A stretch of DNA of 64,000 bases from Metabacillus sp. KUDC1714 (GCF_014217835.1 NZ_CP055263.1:1248501-1312500), one strand, 5' to 3'. Positions 8,814 through 19,730 are shown, counted from the stretch's first letter. Notes: generated from the sequence alone by a model not told the origin. Translations and numbers: made by a program.

Positions 8814-9899
8814 TTACATATTTTTAGTCAAAATTGATCCGGTTTTCGAATCAGCAAACATAGAAAGCTTTGTCTCCTTTGCTGTTCTGAACCTTAATTC
8901 CTTTTGAATCGTTTCATTCTTCTCAAGTGAAATGTCGATATCCTTTAGTTGTGCTGATAATGCACCAAGGTTGGATTTAAACTCACCTATAACTTTGCTT
9001 TCCTCTGGGATATTTATTTCAATATTCCCAGTTGTCGTTTTTGCATAAAGTGCTTCACATGCCATATCTGCTAGTGTTAATTGAAGGTTGCCATTAAAGC
9101 TTTGTGCATCAATTTTCTCAGCAGATCCATTGAACTGAATGATTCCAGTGATCGATTCTACTTCTACCTTTTCATACTTAGAATTTGAAAGCTTAATTTG
9201 ACCATTAGCTGTTTCAAACTCACCATGCTTACCATTAATAGAAGAGAATGATAATACACCATTTGCAGTCTTTGCCTTGATAGTGTCTACATTTAAATCT
9301 TCCCCTCTTATTGGACCATTAAACAGCTTTATCTTTATTTGATCATATGCTTGTTCTGGAACATACAATACGACATTGATTTTCATTGTTTTTTTATCAG
9401 AATGAAGAATAAGACGATTTCCCTCTAGTGTACATTCAACTTCAGATAAGAAACTTTGTCGTGCTTGCTCCATATTCTCTGCACGGTACACTTTCGCATC
9501 ACATTCTACTCGAATATCCTGCTCAGTCCATGGTTGGATATTCACACTACCATTTGGAAAATTGATATCGATGTCATGAAAGGATGCACCTTGAAATTGA
9601 AAGATATGGTGGATATCAATCGATTTCCCAAAATTCAAATCAAGATCGAGCTCCTTTACCCTTTTCACCGCTGTATCAACCCAATCCATTAATTTCGTAC
9701 CTAATGATGATTGCTTCTCATGGGGTTGTTTAGCATTATCTTCATGGTTATAATCAATGACTTCTGTTGATAATGCTGTTATCTTTTCTTCTTTTAATTG
9801 TTCATCACGATCTAGAGCCTCAATTAAAGACAATGCTTCGTCCGCAGATAACTTTCCATCTTCAACAAGTTTTAAAATTCGTATTCTTTGTTCTTTCAT
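8814..9899 (-). CDS. yvlB: DUF4097 beta-repeat protein YvlB
   Basis: About 361 residues. The N-terminal 35 residues (EQRIRILKLVEDGKLSADEALSLIEAL) form the helical SHOCT-like motif seen in YvlB/LiaX proteins; from about residue 105 on a long beta-strand repeat matches the DUF4097 adhesin-like fold (NVDTIKAKTANGVLSFSSIN, ESITGIIQFNGSAEKIDAQS). LiaX-type relatives act in sensing of cell-envelope stress; no enzymatic motif is seen. GGGAGG precedes two adjacent ATGs at 9902/9899. A repeat copy separates it from yvlA. Confidence 0.88.
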   Translation of the reverse strand: MKEQRIRILKLVEDGKLSADEALSLIEALDRDEQLKEEKITALSTEVIDYNHEDNAKQPHEKQSSLGTKLMDWVDTAVKRVKELDLDLNFGKSIDIHHIFQFQGASFHDIDINFPNGSVNIQPWTEQDIRVECDAKVYRAENMEQARQSFLSEVECTLEGNRLILHSDKKTMKINVVLYVPEQAYDQIKIKLFNGPIRGEDLNVDTIKAKTANGVLSFSSINGKHGEFETANGQIKLSNSKYEKVEVESITGIIQFNGSAEKIDAQSFNGNLQLTLADMACEALYAKTTTGNIEINIPEESKVIGEFKSNLGALSAQLKDIDISLEKNETIQKELRFRTAKETKLSMFADSKTGSILTKNM

Positions 9900-9932
9900 C
9901 ATATTTCCTCCCCTGATTTAACGTTTTCTAAA

Positions 9933-10152
9933 GGTTGTTTTCTAAGAGATTGTTACTTTAAAAACAAAAACTATTTCAGGTTGATTGGAGCGGAAGTGCG
10001 AGACTCCTGCGGGAGTAGCGGGACAGGTGAGACTCATGCAGGCGTTTACGCCGAGGAGGCTCACCGCCCGCCCCGCGGAAAGCGAGCATCTGGAGCGGAA
10101 ATCAACCACATCGCTTCACTTAGTAAATAACAACAAAGTTTGCGAGTCAGCC
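9933..10152. repeat. ~220-bp structured interspersed repeat, copy 2
   Basis: Same element and orientation as at 1429, close to identical in the core. The distal arm differs: the TCTCGC-containing stretch of copy 1 is replaced by TGGAGCGGAA before ATCAACC. It lies between yvlA and yvlB, which are adjacent in the B. subtilis operon, so it is probably transcribed as part of the yvl message. Confidence 0.85.
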
Positions 10153-10165
10153 TTTCTAAAAAAGC

Positions 10166-10489
10166 TTATATTCCTGATAAGAGTTTAATTCCTTTAACAA
10201 TGTTCCAAATAAAAACAATCAGATTAATTAACCCAACAACAAGAAAACCTCCGAAGAATACGGTTAAAAAGGTTGCTTCAGAAGGATTAGAAAAACCGCT
10301 AAACACAATCATCCCTATCACGCCCAGCACCGATAAAAAGGGAATAATATGAGAGATAAGTGCCTTCTTAGCATGCTGCTTCACTTCACTATGGTCGACA
10401 ATAAAATAGATCGCAATCGGCAAAAGAAACGGTGCAAAAAACACACTAAAATAATTCAATGATGCTAGCGCTTTATTCGTTTTATCCAA
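10166..10489 (-). CDS. yvlA: DUF4870-type membrane protein, YvlA-like
   Basis: A 107-residue membrane protein with three or four hydrophobic segments and the pattern SLNYFSVFFAPFLLPIAIYFIVDHSEVKQHAKKALISH, typical of DUF4870/YvlA proteins. The start is TTG at 10489, with AAGGAGAG about 11 bases upstream. Position between uvrA and yvlB supports YvlA, the first gene of yvlABCD. Function unknown; B. subtilis yvlABCD is sigma-W controlled. Confidence 0.75.
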   Translation of the reverse strand: MDKTNKALASLNYFSVFFAPFLLPIAIYFIVDHSEVKQHAKKALISHIIPFLSVLGVIGMIVFSGFSNPSEATFLTVFFGGFLVVGLINLIVFIWNIVKGIKLLSGI

Positions 10490-10576
10490 TTTCTTTTCAC
10501 TCTCCTTATCTTTAATACGTATGAAAGTTGGAGAGGTTTCACTATTTTATTTTTTAGGTTTGTTAAAATATATTTC

Positions 10577-10614
10577 AAAAAAAGAGAGCATCGATTGTTA
10601 CTTCGATGCTCTCT
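10577..10614 (-). terminator. uvrBA terminator
   Basis: Stem AGAGAGCATCGA / TCGATGCTCTCT with an eight-base loop, then seven T residues on the minus strand, 30 bp after the uvrA stop. Confidence 0.9.
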
Positions 10615-10643
10615 CTAACTGGATACCTTAGGAAATCAACTTT

Positions 10644-13517
10644 TTACTGCGCAACTTCCTCTTTCTCTTTAATTAACTTTTTCATTCGGTCACGATCACG
10701 TTCAATTACTGGTTTTAAATATTTTCCAGTGTAGGACTTCTCATTGTTCATAATATCTTCTGGTGTTCCAACGCCAACGATTTGTCCGCCTTTGTCTCCA
10801 CCTTCCGGACCTAGGTCTACAAGATAGTCTGCCGCTTTAATAATATCTAGATTGTGTTCAATGACTAATACAGTATCACCGTTTTCTACTAGTCTTTGTA
10901 ATACTTTCAAGAGACGAGCAATATCATCTACATGTAGTCCTGTTGTAGGTTCGTCAAGAATGTATAAGGAACGGCCTGTTGAGCGTCTGTGTAATTCTGA
11001 AGCTAGCTTTACTCGTTGTGCTTCACCGCCGGACAATGTTGTTGCAGGTTGCCCTAGTGTGATATAGCCTAAGCCCACATCAAAGATGGTTTGAAGCTTA
11101 CGTTTAATCTTCGGAATGTTTTCAAAGAATTCCACAGCATTTTCTACTGTCATTTCAAGAATGTCTGAAATGTTTTTCCCTTTATAGGTAACTTCAAGAG
11201 TTTCACGATTGTAGCGTTTGCCATGGCATACCTCACAAGGAACATACACATCAGGAAGAAAGTGCATTTCGATTTTAATGATTCCATCTCCACGGCAAGC
11301 TTCACATCGTCCACCCTTCACATTAAAGCTAAAGCGGCCTTTTTTATATCCACGTACTTTTGCTTCATTCGTTGTTGCAAATACATCGCGGATATCATCA
11401 AACACACCCGTATATGTCGCAGGATTTGATCTTGGTGTTCGACCAATCGGAGACTGATCAATATCAATTACCTTTTCTAGGTGTTCAATTCCTTTTACCT
11501 CTTTATGCTCACCAGGCTTGGCTTTTGCATGGTGAAGCTTTTGCGCAAGTGATTTATGAAGAATTTCATTAACTAATGTACTTTTTCCTGATCCTGATAC
11601 TCCTGTTACAGCAATAAATGTACCTAGAGGGAACTTTACACTTACGTTTTTAAGGTTGTTTTCCTTGGCACCTTTGATCTCAATATATCGTCCATCATGC
11701 TTCCTACGTTCAAATGGTAATGGAATAAACTTTTTACCTAATAAGTATTGACCGGTTAACGAGTTAGCATCATTCATAACCTCTTCCGGTGTCCCTGCTG
11801 AAATAATCTGGCCCCCATGAATTCCTGCTCCTGGACCAATATCAATTAAATAATCAGCAGCAAGCATTGTATCTTCATCATGTTCAACAACAATTAGCGT
11901 GTTGCCAATGTCACGCATGTTTTGCATCGTCCCAATCAGGCGATCATTATCACGTTGATGTAAGCCAATTGATGGCTCATCAAGTATGTACAAAACACCT
12001 GTTAATCGTGAGCCAATTTGCGTGGCAAGCCTAATCCGCTGAGCCTCTCCACCAGATAAAGTACCAGCTGCGCGATTCAAGGTTAAATAATCGAGTCCAA
12101 CATTATTTAAAAACCCTAGGCGCTCACTAATTTCTTTTAAGATCTGGTTTGCAATGGTCTTTTCCTTTTCAGATAGCGAAACATGTTCGAAAAAGGTAAG
12201 GGAATCCTGTACAGACAGCTTCGTAATCTCACCAATGTGATTTCCATCTATTAAAACAGCGAGCGTTTCTTTCTTTAAACGATATCCTTTACAAGAAGGG
12301 CAATTTTGCTGACCCATATACTTTTCCATTTGCTCACGGATATAGTCTGAGCTCGTTTCTTTAAATCGTCGTTCAACATTTCGAACAACACCTTCAAATT
12401 GAATATAGTTCTCTCTAATTTGTCCAAAATCATTTTCATAACGGAAATAAATTTCTTCTCCGTCACTGCCAAACAAAATTTTATCCAGCAAGTGCTTTGG
12501 AATGTCTTTAACTGGAATTTCCAAATCAATTCCATAATGATTACATACTGCCTCAAGCAATTGTGGATAATACTGTGAGCTTGTTGGCTCCCACGGTGCA
12601 ATTGCATGCTGATGAAGCGAAAGATCTTTATTCGGAATAATTAGATCCAAGTCAACTTCAAGCTTTGTTCCAAGTCCGTCACATTCAGGACAAGCACCAA
12701 ATGGGCTATTAAATGAAAACATTCTTGGTTCTAGTTCTCCTATCGAGAAGCCACATTGTGGACAAGCATGGTGCTCACTAAAAAGCAGCTCTTCTTCACC
12801 CATCACATCAATTATAACTCTCCCTTCACCAAGTCGTAATGCTGATTCAAGGGAGTCTGCTAAACGAGAGGCAACACCTTCTTTGACGACAATACGGTCA
12901 ATCACAACTTCTATCGAATGTTTTTTATTTTTCTCTAATTCAATTTCATCAGATAGCTCCTGCATTTCACCATCAACACGAACACGGACATAACCTTGTT
13001 TCTTAATATCTTCAAATACCTTAGCATGTGTCCCTTTTCTACCAGAAACAATCGGTGCAAGAACTTGAAGCTTTGTTCGTTCAGGATAGTCTAGTATCCG
13101 ATCAACCATCTGTTCAATCGTTTGCGAAGATATTTCAATTCCATGGATTGGACATGTTGGTCGACCAACTCTTGCAAATAATAGACGTAAATAATCATAG
13201 ATTTCCGTTACCGTTCCAACTGTAGAACGTGGATTTCGACTCGTTGTCTTTTGATCGATTGAAATCGCAGGTGACAGTCCTTCGATCGCATCTACATCAG
13301 GTTTATCCATTTGTCCGAGGAATTGACGCGCATATGCTGATAAGGATTCAACATAACGTCTTTGTCCCTCTGCATAAATGGTGTCAAAAGCCAACGAAGA
13401 TTTACCTGAACCTGATAAACCAGTTAAAACAACAAGCTTATCACGCGGAATGGTGACATCTACATTTTTTAGGTTGTGAGCACGCGCTCCCTTCACAACG
13501 ATATGTTCCATTGCCAT
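10644..13517 (-). CDS. uvrA: Excinuclease ABC subunit UvrA
   Basis: A 957-residue ABC ATPase that finds bulky DNA lesions and loads UvrB. Two P-loops, GLSGSGKSS near residue 33 and GVSGSGKST near 640, and two LSGGEAQR signatures are present. The zinc modules are visible: CPQCGF in the first half, CPSCKG in the middle, and the C-terminal CEACRGDG...CEVC finger. Length and sequence match B. subtilis UvrA almost end to end. Seven bases separate it from uvrB; the pair is one operon under the LexA site at 15575. Confidence 0.99.
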   Translation of the reverse strand: MAMEHIVVKGARAHNLKNVDVTIPRDKLVVLTGLSGSGKSSLAFDTIYAEGQRRYVESLSAYARQFLGQMDKPDVDAIEGLSPAISIDQKTTSRNPRSTVGTVTEIYDYLRLLFARVGRPTCPIHGIEISSQTIEQMVDRILDYPERTKLQVLAPIVSGRKGTHAKVFEDIKKQGYVRVRVDGEMQELSDEIELEKNKKHSIEVVIDRIVVKEGVASRLADSLESALRLGEGRVIIDVMGEEELLFSEHHACPQCGFSIGELEPRMFSFNSPFGACPECDGLGTKLEVDLDLIIPNKDLSLHQHAIAPWEPTSSQYYPQLLEAVCNHYGIDLEIPVKDIPKHLLDKILFGSDGEEIYFRYENDFGQIRENYIQFEGVVRNVERRFKETSSDYIREQMEKYMGQQNCPSCKGYRLKKETLAVLIDGNHIGEITKLSVQDSLTFFEHVSLSEKEKTIANQILKEISERLGFLNNVGLDYLTLNRAAGTLSGGEAQRIRLATQIGSRLTGVLYILDEPSIGLHQRDNDRLIGTMQNMRDIGNTLIVVEHDEDTMLAADYLIDIGPGAGIHGGQIISAGTPEEVMNDANSLTGQYLLGKKFIPLPFERRKHDGRYIEIKGAKENNLKNVSVKFPLGTFIAVTGVSGSGKSTLVNEILHKSLAQKLHHAKAKPGEHKEVKGIEHLEKVIDIDQSPIGRTPRSNPATYTGVFDDIRDVFATTNEAKVRGYKKGRFSFNVKGGRCEACRGDGIIKIEMHFLPDVYVPCEVCHGKRYNRETLEVTYKGKNISDILEMTVENAVEFFENIPKIKRKLQTIFDVGLGYITLGQPATTLSGGEAQRVKLASELHRRSTGRSLYILDEPTTGLHVDDIARLLKVLQRLVENGDTVLVIEHNLDIIKAADYLVDLGPEGGDKGGQIVGVGTPEDIMNNEKSYTGKYLKPVIERDRDRMKKLIKEKEEVAQ

Positions 13518-13524
13518 AATTGTT

Positions 13525-15510
13525 TCATCCTTCCGCTTTAAGCTCTAAAATTAAATCACGTAATTCAGCAGCACGTTCGAAGTTCAAAGCCTTTGCCGCT
13601 TCCTTCATTTCGTTTTCCATTTCTGAAATGACTTTGTCTCGTTCCTTTTTCGTCATCTTTGTCAATTTCTTCGTGATCGATGTTTCATACTCTTCCAGTT
13701 CTTCAGCTGCAACTGTTGCACGAATTACTTCACGAATATCTTTTTGAATTGTTTGTGGTGTTATGCCATGTTTTTCGTTGTATGCCTGTTGAATTTCACG
13801 GCGGCGTTTCGTTTCATTTAAGGCCAATTCCATTGAATTCGTTATCTTATCTGCGTACATAATAACATGCCCTGCTGCATTTCGTGCTGCACGACCAATT
13901 GTTTGGATAAGGGAACGCTCTGAACGTAAAAATCCTTCTTTGTCAGCGTCTAGGATCGCGACTAATGATACCTCTGGAATATCTAGCCCTTCTCTTAACA
14001 GGTTAATCCCAACAAGAACATCATATTTACCAAGTCTAAGCTCTCTTATTATTTCAATCCGCTCTAATGTTTTAATTTCTGAATGCAGATAATTTATCTT
14101 TATCCCAATTTCCTTTAAATAGTTCGTCAAGTCTTCAGACATTTTTTTCGTTAGTGTTGTGATTAGTACACGTTCATTTTTCGCCACTCTAGCATGGATT
14201 TCATCAATTAGATCATCTATTTGTCCTTCAATAGGACGGACATCAATGGTTGGATCTAAAAGTCCTGTTGGGCGAATAATTTGCTCGATCATTTCTGGAG
14301 TGTGTTCCATTTCATAAGGACCAGGTGTTGCAGAAACAAACACAATGTTTTCAATATGCTTTTCAAATTCTTCAAAGCGAAGTGGACGGTTATCCATAGC
14401 TGACGGCAAGCGAAAGCCGTGATCAACCAATACTTGCTTACGAGCCTGGTCACCATTAAACATACCCCTGATTTGCGGTAATGTAACATGTGATTCATCG
14501 ATGACAATCAAGAAATCATCGGGAAAGAAGTCAAGCAATGTATAAGGTGTTGAGCCTGCTGGACGAAGTGTTAAATGACGTGAATAGTTCTCAATCCCTG
14601 AGCAAAAGCCCATTTCTCTCATCATCTCAAGGTCATATCTTGTTCGCTGCTCAAGACGCTGTGCCTCAAGAAGCTTGCCATTTTCGCGCATTATGGCTAA
14701 ACGTTCCTCAAGCTCAGCCTCAATATTGACGATGGCCTTCTCCATCTTTTCTTCTCTAGTTACGAAGTGGGATGCAGGGAAAATCGCAACATGCTCACGC
14801 TCTCCTAAAATCTCACCTGTTAATGCGTCGACCTCACGAATCCGGTCGATTTCATCACCAAAGAACTCAACGCGAATACATTGCTCATCTCGGGAAACCG
14901 GGAAGATCTCAACAACATCCCCACGAACCCGAAAAGTACCCCGGCGGAAATCTATATCATTGCGTTCATATTGAACATCAACTAATTTTCTCAATAACTG
15001 GTTTCTTTCAACTTCCATGCCTGTTCTTAAAGAAACAACAAGCTCTTTATATTCCTCTGGAGAACCGAGGCCATAGATACACGAAACACTGGCAATAATG
15101 ATGACATCATTACGTTCAAATAAAGACGATGTAGCTGAGTGACGAAGCTTATCGATTTCATCATTAATACTTGCATCTTTTTCAATAAATGTATCGGTTT
15201 GTGGAACATATGCCTCAGGCTGATAATAATCGTAATAACTTACAAAATACTCAACAGCATTGTTTGGGAAAAAATCTTTGAACTCACTATATAGCTGCCC
15301 AGCTAATGTTTTGTTATGGGCAATAACCAATGTGGGTTTATTCACTTCTTTTATAAGATTTGAAACAGTAAAGGTTTTACCTGTTCCAGTTGCACCTAGC
15401 AATGTTTGATGTTTTTTTCCTTGCTGAATTCCATCGACTAATGACTGGATCGCCTTAGGCTGATCACCCTGTGGCTTGTATTTCGAGACTAATTCAAATT
15501 GCTCGCTCAC
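13525..15510 (-). CDS. uvrB: Excinuclease ABC subunit UvrB
   Basis: A 661-residue helicase-like subunit that verifies damage and recruits UvrC. The P-loop GATGTGKT is near residue 39, the damage-clamping beta-hairpin [15 protein letters not shown] near 90, the Walker B-type DESH near 338 and helicase motif [11 protein letters not shown] near 540; a UvrC-binding UVR helix pair ([20 protein letters not shown]) ends the protein. First gene of uvrBA; transcription starts beyond 15511, where a perfect SOS operator lies. Confidence 0.99.
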   Translation of the reverse strand: MSEQFELVSKYKPQGDQPKAIQSLVDGIQQGKKHQTLLGATGTGKTFTVSNLIKEVNKPTLVIAHNKTLAGQLYSEFKDFFPNNAVEYFVSYYDYYQPEAYVPQTDTFIEKDASINDEIDKLRHSATSSLFERNDVIIIASVSCIYGLGSPEEYKELVVSLRTGMEVERNQLLRKLVDVQYERNDIDFRRGTFRVRGDVVEIFPVSRDEQCIRVEFFGDEIDRIREVDALTGEILGEREHVAIFPASHFVTREEKMEKAIVNIEAELEERLAIMRENGKLLEAQRLEQRTRYDLEMMREMGFCSGIENYSRHLTLRPAGSTPYTLLDFFPDDFLIVIDESHVTLPQIRGMFNGDQARKQVLVDHGFRLPSAMDNRPLRFEEFEKHIENIVFVSATPGPYEMEHTPEMIEQIIRPTGLLDPTIDVRPIEGQIDDLIDEIHARVAKNERVLITTLTKKMSEDLTNYLKEIGIKINYLHSEIKTLERIEIIRELRLGKYDVLVGINLLREGLDIPEVSLVAILDADKEGFLRSERSLIQTIGRAARNAAGHVIMYADKITNSMELALNETKRRREIQQAYNEKHGITPQTIQKDIREVIRATVAAEELEEYETSITKKLTKMTKKERDKVISEMENEMKEAAKALNFERAAELRDLILELKAEG

Positions 15511-15574
15511 GCAAAAGCCTCCATTCAGAAAGTTTCAATAGTAATAGTTTACCACATTTATATGGAAAATCACT

Positions 15575-15602
15575 AAAAATACGAACTATAGTTCGTATTT
15601 TT
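15575..15602. promoter_or_regulatory. LexA (DinR) SOS operator of uvrBA
   Basis: A perfect 28-bp palindrome centred on CGAACTATAGTTCG, matching the Bacillus LexA box CGAAC-N4-GTTCG, about 65 bp before uvrB. The extended AT arms also make it a potential hairpin. In B. subtilis uvrBA is in the LexA regulon. Confidence 0.85.
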
Positions 15603-15650
15603 TATTTAGGTATGTAAGATCGGTGTAATTCGGATGTTAATCGTTAATTT

Positions 15651-15829
15651 AATCTTGCAAGTTTGGCTTTGGATTTTGCAACTTTTTATGTTAATCTTGC
15701 AACTTTAGCTTAGAATTTTGCAAACTTGGGGAAATCTTGCAACTTTGGATGAAATTTTGCAACTTCTGCTCATAATCTTGCAAATTTTCATGATAATCTT
15801 GCAAATTCCGCCCATAATCTTGCAACTAC
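15651..15829. repeat. Array of nine ~21-bp units centred on TTGCAA (locus A)
   Basis: TTGCAA recurs at 15655, 15676, 15697, 15718, 15737, 15757, 15778, 15799 and 15820: spacing 21,21,21,19,20,21,21,21. The unit is roughly ATAATCTTGCAAnTTnnnnnn. It lies between the csbA terminator and the uvrBA SOS operator. Minus-strand in-frame translation gives LQDY-type heptads over part of it, but no open frame covers the array. It is degenerate, so it is not a CRISPR array. Confidence 0.85.
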
Positions 15830-15852
15830 TCCATCCTTTACCTTCAACCAAA

Positions 15853-15878
15853 GAAAAAAGAGCACCACCAGGTAGCTC
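15853..15878 (-). terminator. csbA terminator
   Basis: Stem GAGC-ACC / GGT-GCTC with one bulged base, followed by T6 on the minus strand. The TTGCAA array begins about 25 bp past its T-run. Confidence 0.7.
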
Positions 15879-15921
15879 CCATCTCTCTATTAAGTATATC
15901 TACTTTTGACGATACTCAAAC

Positions 15922-16155
15922 CTATTTCTTCCTTATTAACTCTGCTTTCATTTTTCGCGCATATAAATATCCTGCGACAAGTGAGATAATGTCCAATGCA
16001 ATGATAAGCGGATCGTCTGTAAATCCTCTTACATATGAAGCTATAAGTAGAGCCGCTGTTAAGGATGTACCAACATAGTGGTTATAGCACACTCTAGTAA
16101 AGAGGATAACGAGTAAAAACGGAAGGAATAACGCTAATATAACTTTTAAAACCAT
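15922..16155 (-). CDS. csbA: Small membrane protein CsbA
   Basis: A 77-residue DUF2198 membrane protein with two or three hydrophobic stretches (LKVILALFLPFLLVILFTRV, SLTAALLIASYVRGF, LIIALDIISLVAGYLYARK). Sequence and location directly upstream of uvrBA match B. subtilis CsbA, a sigma-B-controlled protein of unknown function. I saw no convincing sigma-B promoter in the 33-bp gap before it. It is separated from uvrB by a terminator and a repeat array. Confidence 0.92.
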   Translation of the reverse strand: MVLKVILALFLPFLLVILFTRVCYNHYVGTSLTAALLIASYVRGFTDDPLIIALDIISLVAGYLYARKMKAELIRKK

Positions 16156-16188
16156 TATTGATCTCCTATTCGAAAAATAGTTTGGATG

Positions 16189-16629
16189 TTACAGAGAAAG
16201 GTTGTAGAAAAATACAGCATCCTCTTTCACATAGCCTAACTGTTCATAAAGAGCTTGAGCCTTTGTATTATCCTTTGTTGTTTCTAAAAGAATTCCAGCA
16301 GCTTTTGTTTCTAAAGCAAACTCTTTTGCCTGATTCATTAATGCTTTACCAACACCATGGCGACGATATGTTTCGGCTACGAATAAATCATTAAGCAGCC
16401 ATTTACGTTTCATACCTACTGATGTGAAAATGGGATACAGTTGAACAAACCCCATTGGACTTTCTCCATCCATTGCTAGAAAAATAACGGATTCATTAAA
16501 TCTCATACGTTCTTCAATAAAGGTCTTTGCTCCTTCAAGATCAGCTTGCTTGCCATAAAAAATTCTGTACTCATTAAATAAGGTTGACACAAGATCTATC
16601 TCTTTCAAAGCTGCACGAAAAATTTTCAA
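16189..16629 (-). CDS. GNAT-family N-acetyltransferase
   Basis: A 146-residue acetyltransferase. Acetyl-CoA motif A is LNDLFVAETYRRHGVGKALMNQAKEFA near 84-110, and the GNAT C-terminus TKDNTKAQALYEQLGYVKE follows. Substrate cannot be told. It is on the same strand as csbA, 33 bp away, and may be co-transcribed with it. Confidence 0.88.
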   Translation of the reverse strand: MKIFRAALKEIDLVSTLFNEYRIFYGKQADLEGAKTFIEERMRFNESVIFLAMDGESPMGFVQLYPIFTSVGMKRKWLLNDLFVAETYRRHGVGKALMNQAKEFALETKAAGILLETTKDNTKAQALYEQLGYVKEDAVFFYNLSL

Positions 16630-16713
16630 CTAGCATCCCTCGCTTCAATTTAAAACTATGTATGAATTCACAAATAATCATACCATGTTCTATTTTATAA
16701 AGACTATTAAATT

Positions 16714-16740
16714 AAAAAGGCTAACTCCGAAGAATTAGCC
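16714..16740 (-). terminator. prfC terminator
   Basis: Stem GGCTAA / TTAGCC followed on the minus strand by T5, just after the prfC stop. Confidence 0.85.
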
Positions 16741-16747
16741 ATAAACA

Positions 16748-18334
16748 TTATTTTTGTGATGTGACACCTTGGTAGTCATTCTCTTCTAAAAGATCAACTA
16801 ACTCAATTTCCTTTTGATTTTCTAGGAAGTATCTTAGTGTAAATTCATTTTCAAAAAGAACAGCATAGGCACCAAAACGGTCGCGGACTAGCATGCTTCT
16901 TGAATCGAAGAAACGTTTTTCAAACTTTTCACTTTTAATCCATCGAGGAATTCGTTCCCCAAGTGATGTGAACTCGATATCGACATTGTATTCAGCCTTC
17001 ATCCGGTATTCAAACACTTCAAACTGGAGCTGACCAACTGCACCAAGGATCATTGAATCATTTAGTTCCTGTCTAAATAACTGAATGGCACCTTCTTGAA
17101 CAAGCTGTTCAATTCCTTTTCTGAATTGCTTCGACTTCATGACGTTTTTCGCTTGAACTCGTTTAAATAGTTCAGGTGGAAATTGTGGGAGCTCTTCATA
17201 ATGATACTGCCCTTTTCCTTCTATTAACGTATCCCCGATTTGATAAATATTTGGATCATAAATTCCAATGATATCTCCAGGATAAGCTTCATCCACCGTA
17301 TCACGGTCTTTTGCCATGAAGGCTTGTGTTTGGTTCAGCTTAATCGTTTTATTTGTACGACTTAGGTTTACACTCATTCCACGCTCAAACTTACCTGAAC
17401 ACACACGGAAAAAGGCAATACGATCACGGTGAGCCGGGTTCATATTCGCTTGAATCTTGAAGATATAGCCTGAGAATTGATCCTTTTCTGGTTCTACCAA
17501 GCCCTGGTCTGTTTTACGTGGCTGTGGCTGTGCAGCAAATTGTAGGAATGTATCAAAAAAGGTTTGTACACCAAAGTTAGCTAAAGCACTACCAAAAAAG
17601 ACAGGTGTAAGCTCGCCTTTTTGAACACGCTCAGTTGTAAACTCATTTCCAGCCTCTTCAAGGAGTTCGATTTCACCTAATGTATCTTGATAAACAGGTT
17701 CATCTGCTAATCCATGGTTGGCAATTTCACTGATAGGGAAAACTTCCTCTTCCTCATCACCTTTAAAACGGACAAATTGATCATTAAAACGATCGTAAAT
17801 TCCTAAAAATCGTTTTCCACTACCAACCGGCCAATTCATTGGGTATGACTCGATCCCAAGTACTTCTTCTATTTCAGAAAGAAGCTCTAATGGCTCTCTT
17901 CCTTCACGATCTAACTTATTAATAAACGTAAAAATTGGAATACCTCTCATGCGACAAACCTTAAAAAGCTTAATCGTTTGCGGCTCAACACCCTTTGTCG
18001 AATCAATAATCATGACTACACTATCAACCGCTGTTAATGTACGATACGTGTCCTCACTGAAATCTTCATGTCCAGGTGTATCCAAAATATTTACATGAAA
18101 CTCATGATATGGAAAGCTCATTACACTTGATGTAACAGAAATTCCACGTTTTTTCTCAATTTCCATCCAGTCAGATGCAGCATATTTACCAGTTTTCTTT
18201 CCCTTTACTGTCCCAGTAGAACGAATAATCTGACCAAAATATAATAACTTCTCTGTTAACGTCGTTTTACCAGCATCAGGGTGAGAAATGATAGCAAACG
18301 TACGTCGTTTATTTATTTCCTGTTGTAAGCTCAT
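16748..18334 (-). CDS. prfC: Peptide chain release factor 3
   Basis: A 528-residue translational GTPase that recycles RF1/RF2 after termination. G1 SHPDAGKTT is near residue 19, G3 DTPGHEDF near 90 and G4 NKLDR near 144; the C-terminal RF3 domain runs through [20 protein letters not shown] set the start at ATG 18334 ([11 protein letters not shown]), with AGAGGT upstream; the longer frame to 18397 adds 21 residues with no ribosome site. A single-gene unit with its own terminator. Confidence 0.97.
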   Translation of the reverse strand: MSLQQEINKRRTFAIISHPDAGKTTLTEKLLYFGQIIRSTGTVKGKKTGKYAASDWMEIEKKRGISVTSSVMSFPYHEFHVNILDTPGHEDFSEDTYRTLTAVDSVVMIIDSTKGVEPQTIKLFKVCRMRGIPIFTFINKLDREGREPLELLSEIEEVLGIESYPMNWPVGSGKRFLGIYDRFNDQFVRFKGDEEEEVFPISEIANHGLADEPVYQDTLGEIELLEEAGNEFTTERVQKGELTPVFFGSALANFGVQTFFDTFLQFAAQPQPRKTDQGLVEPEKDQFSGYIFKIQANMNPAHRDRIAFFRVCSGKFERGMSVNLSRTNKTIKLNQTQAFMAKDRDTVDEAYPGDIIGIYDPNIYQIGDTLIEGKGQYHYEELPQFPPELFKRVQAKNVMKSKQFRKGIEQLVQEGAIQLFRQELNDSMILGAVGQLQFEVFEYRMKAEYNVDIEFTSLGERIPRWIKSEKFEKRFFDSRSMLVRDRFGAYAVLFENEFTLRYFLENQKEIELVDLLEENDYQGVTSQK

Positions 18335-18431
18335 TAGCAATACCTCTTTTAAATAAATTCGTGTTTCAAATATACTATAAAGATAAGGAAAGAACAATTT
18401 CTATATAGATGGAAATTGTTCTTTGAAACAG

Positions 18432-18455
18432 AAAAAAACAGGAGCTCGCCCCTGC
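18432..18455 (-). terminator. Terminator after small membrane protein gene
   Basis: Hairpin CAGG / CCTG extended by partial pairing in the GC-rich loop, then T7 on the minus strand. Confidence 0.65.
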
Positions 18456-18467
18456 TTTTCATCTTTC

Positions 18468-18635
18468 CTACCCTTTTTTTCTTTTATAATTGCTGATAGG
18501 ATCTCCATCAGAGTAGAGCATATCCCATGAACTTTTGTAGCGATATTTTTTCCCCCATACATGGATTAGCATTCTCAATCCTGTAATAAGGCTTAAAAGT
18601 AAAAGCGCGACAATTAAAAACAAGATTTCATTCAT
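18468..18635 (-). CDS. Small membrane protein, unknown
   Basis: A 55-residue protein: one transmembrane helix (ILFLIVALLLLSLITGLRMLIHVW) followed by a basic tail (GKKYRYKSSWDMLY...YKRKKG). ATG 18635 is chosen because GGGGGA precedes it; the frame extends ten codons upstream without a ribosome site. I do not recognise the family. It has its own terminator and lies between prfC and rbsC. Confidence 0.6.
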   Translation of the reverse strand: MNEILFLIVALLLLSLITGLRMLIHVWGKKYRYKSSWDMLYSDGDPISNYKRKKG

Positions 18636-18743
18636 ATCATTTCCCCCAATCATCCTTGTAGCCATATATATGTTTTCGCGCTAAAAACATGCGTAAAAGT
18701 TTTTGTTGGGGGGGAAATTTATTTCTTGATAATGAACTGACAT

Positions 18744-19730
18744 TTACGCAGCACTACTACCTCTTAAACGATCTAATAACACTGCCGCTACAATCACACC
18801 GCCTTTTACAACTAATTGCCAATAATAATTAACATCCATAAGTGTTAATCCATTACTAATCACACCCATGATGAGAACTCCAATAATCGTCCCTTGAATT
18901 CTACCTTTTCCTCCAGTTAAGCTTGTTCCACCTAAAATAACTGCAGCAATGGCATCTAGTTCATACATTTGTCCTGCAGTTGGCTGCCCAGAATACAATC
19001 TTCCTGCTAATACAACGCCACCTAAACCAGCTAATAAGCCACTAATGGAATAAACATTTATTAATGATTTTTCAACCTTGATTCCTGTTAAGCGTGCTGC
19101 TTCTTCGTTTCCACCAATTGCATAAATATGACGGCCAAACATTGTATATTTCAAAACAAAAAACATCACACCATAGACAAGAAGCATGATATAGATCGGT
19201 GTAGGTACTCCTAAAATAGCTCCACCACCAATAAATTTAAAGGTTTCATCTTGCAAAACAATTGGATAACCACCACTTATGACATAAGCAAGACCACGAA
19301 CATATGTAAAGCTCCCTAATGTAACGATAAATGAAGGTAGTTTGGTTTTTGCTGTAAAAAAGCCATTAATAAGTCCTACTGCATAACCTACCGCTGCACC
19401 TGATAGCATCGCAATAATTGGGTTGACTCCTGCAGCAGAAACCATTACAGAGATAACGCCAGATAAGGCAACTGTCGAACCAACTGATAAATCAATTCCA
19501 CCTGTTAAAATAACAATCGTCATTCCTGCTGCTAATATTGCAATAATCGAAACCTGCTTTAGAACATTTAACATATTTGCTGTATCTAAAAAGTTTGGTG
19601 CTGTAAACGAAAGAACAACACATAATAATAATAGAATCATAATCATGCCAAGACGATTCCATAAAGCATGAAAGATTTTGCCTAATTGAATGCTTTGAGA
19701 TGGTGAAGCGGTTTGAGTATTTACCCTCAT
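18744..19730 (-). CDS. rbsC: Sugar ABC transporter permease, RbsC-type
   Basis: A 328-residue permease with about ten hydrophobic segments and the family motif GGIDLSVGSTVALSGV near 83. IGGNEEAARLTGI near 205 and AVILGGTSLTGGKGRI near 270 are also typical of ribose-family permeases. It forms the membrane channel with RbsA and RbsB, six bases after rbsA. No rbsK or rbsD is present nearby, so the sugar may be ribose or a related pentose/hexose. Confidence 0.9.
   Translation of the reverse strand: MRVNTQTASPSQSIQLGKIFHALWNRLGMIMILLLLCVVLSFTAPNFLDTANMLNVLKQVSIIAILAAGMTIVILTGGIDLSVGSTVALSGVISVMVSAAGVNPIIAMLSGAAVGYAVGLINGFFTAKTKLPSFIVTLGSFTYVRGLAYVISGGYPIVLQDETFKFIGGGAILGVPTPIYIMLLVYGVMFFVLKYTMFGRHIYAIGGNEEAARLTGIKVEKSLINVYSISGLLAGLGGVVLAGRLYSGQPTAGQMYELDAIAAVILGGTSLTGGKGRIQGTIIGVLIMGVISNGLTLMDVNYYWQLVVKGGVIVAAVLLDRLRGSSAA

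Noticed and set aside
15651..15829. CRISPR array
   Set aside because: The units are about 21 bp with only TTGCAA constant; there are no long identical repeats, no unique ~30-bp spacers and no cas genes.
15718..15909. Heptad-repeat peptide encoded by the 21-bp array
   Set aside because: A 21-bp period always gives seven-residue periodicity in an open frame. The frame shifts at the 19- and 20-bp steps, and array B has stops in the equivalent frame.
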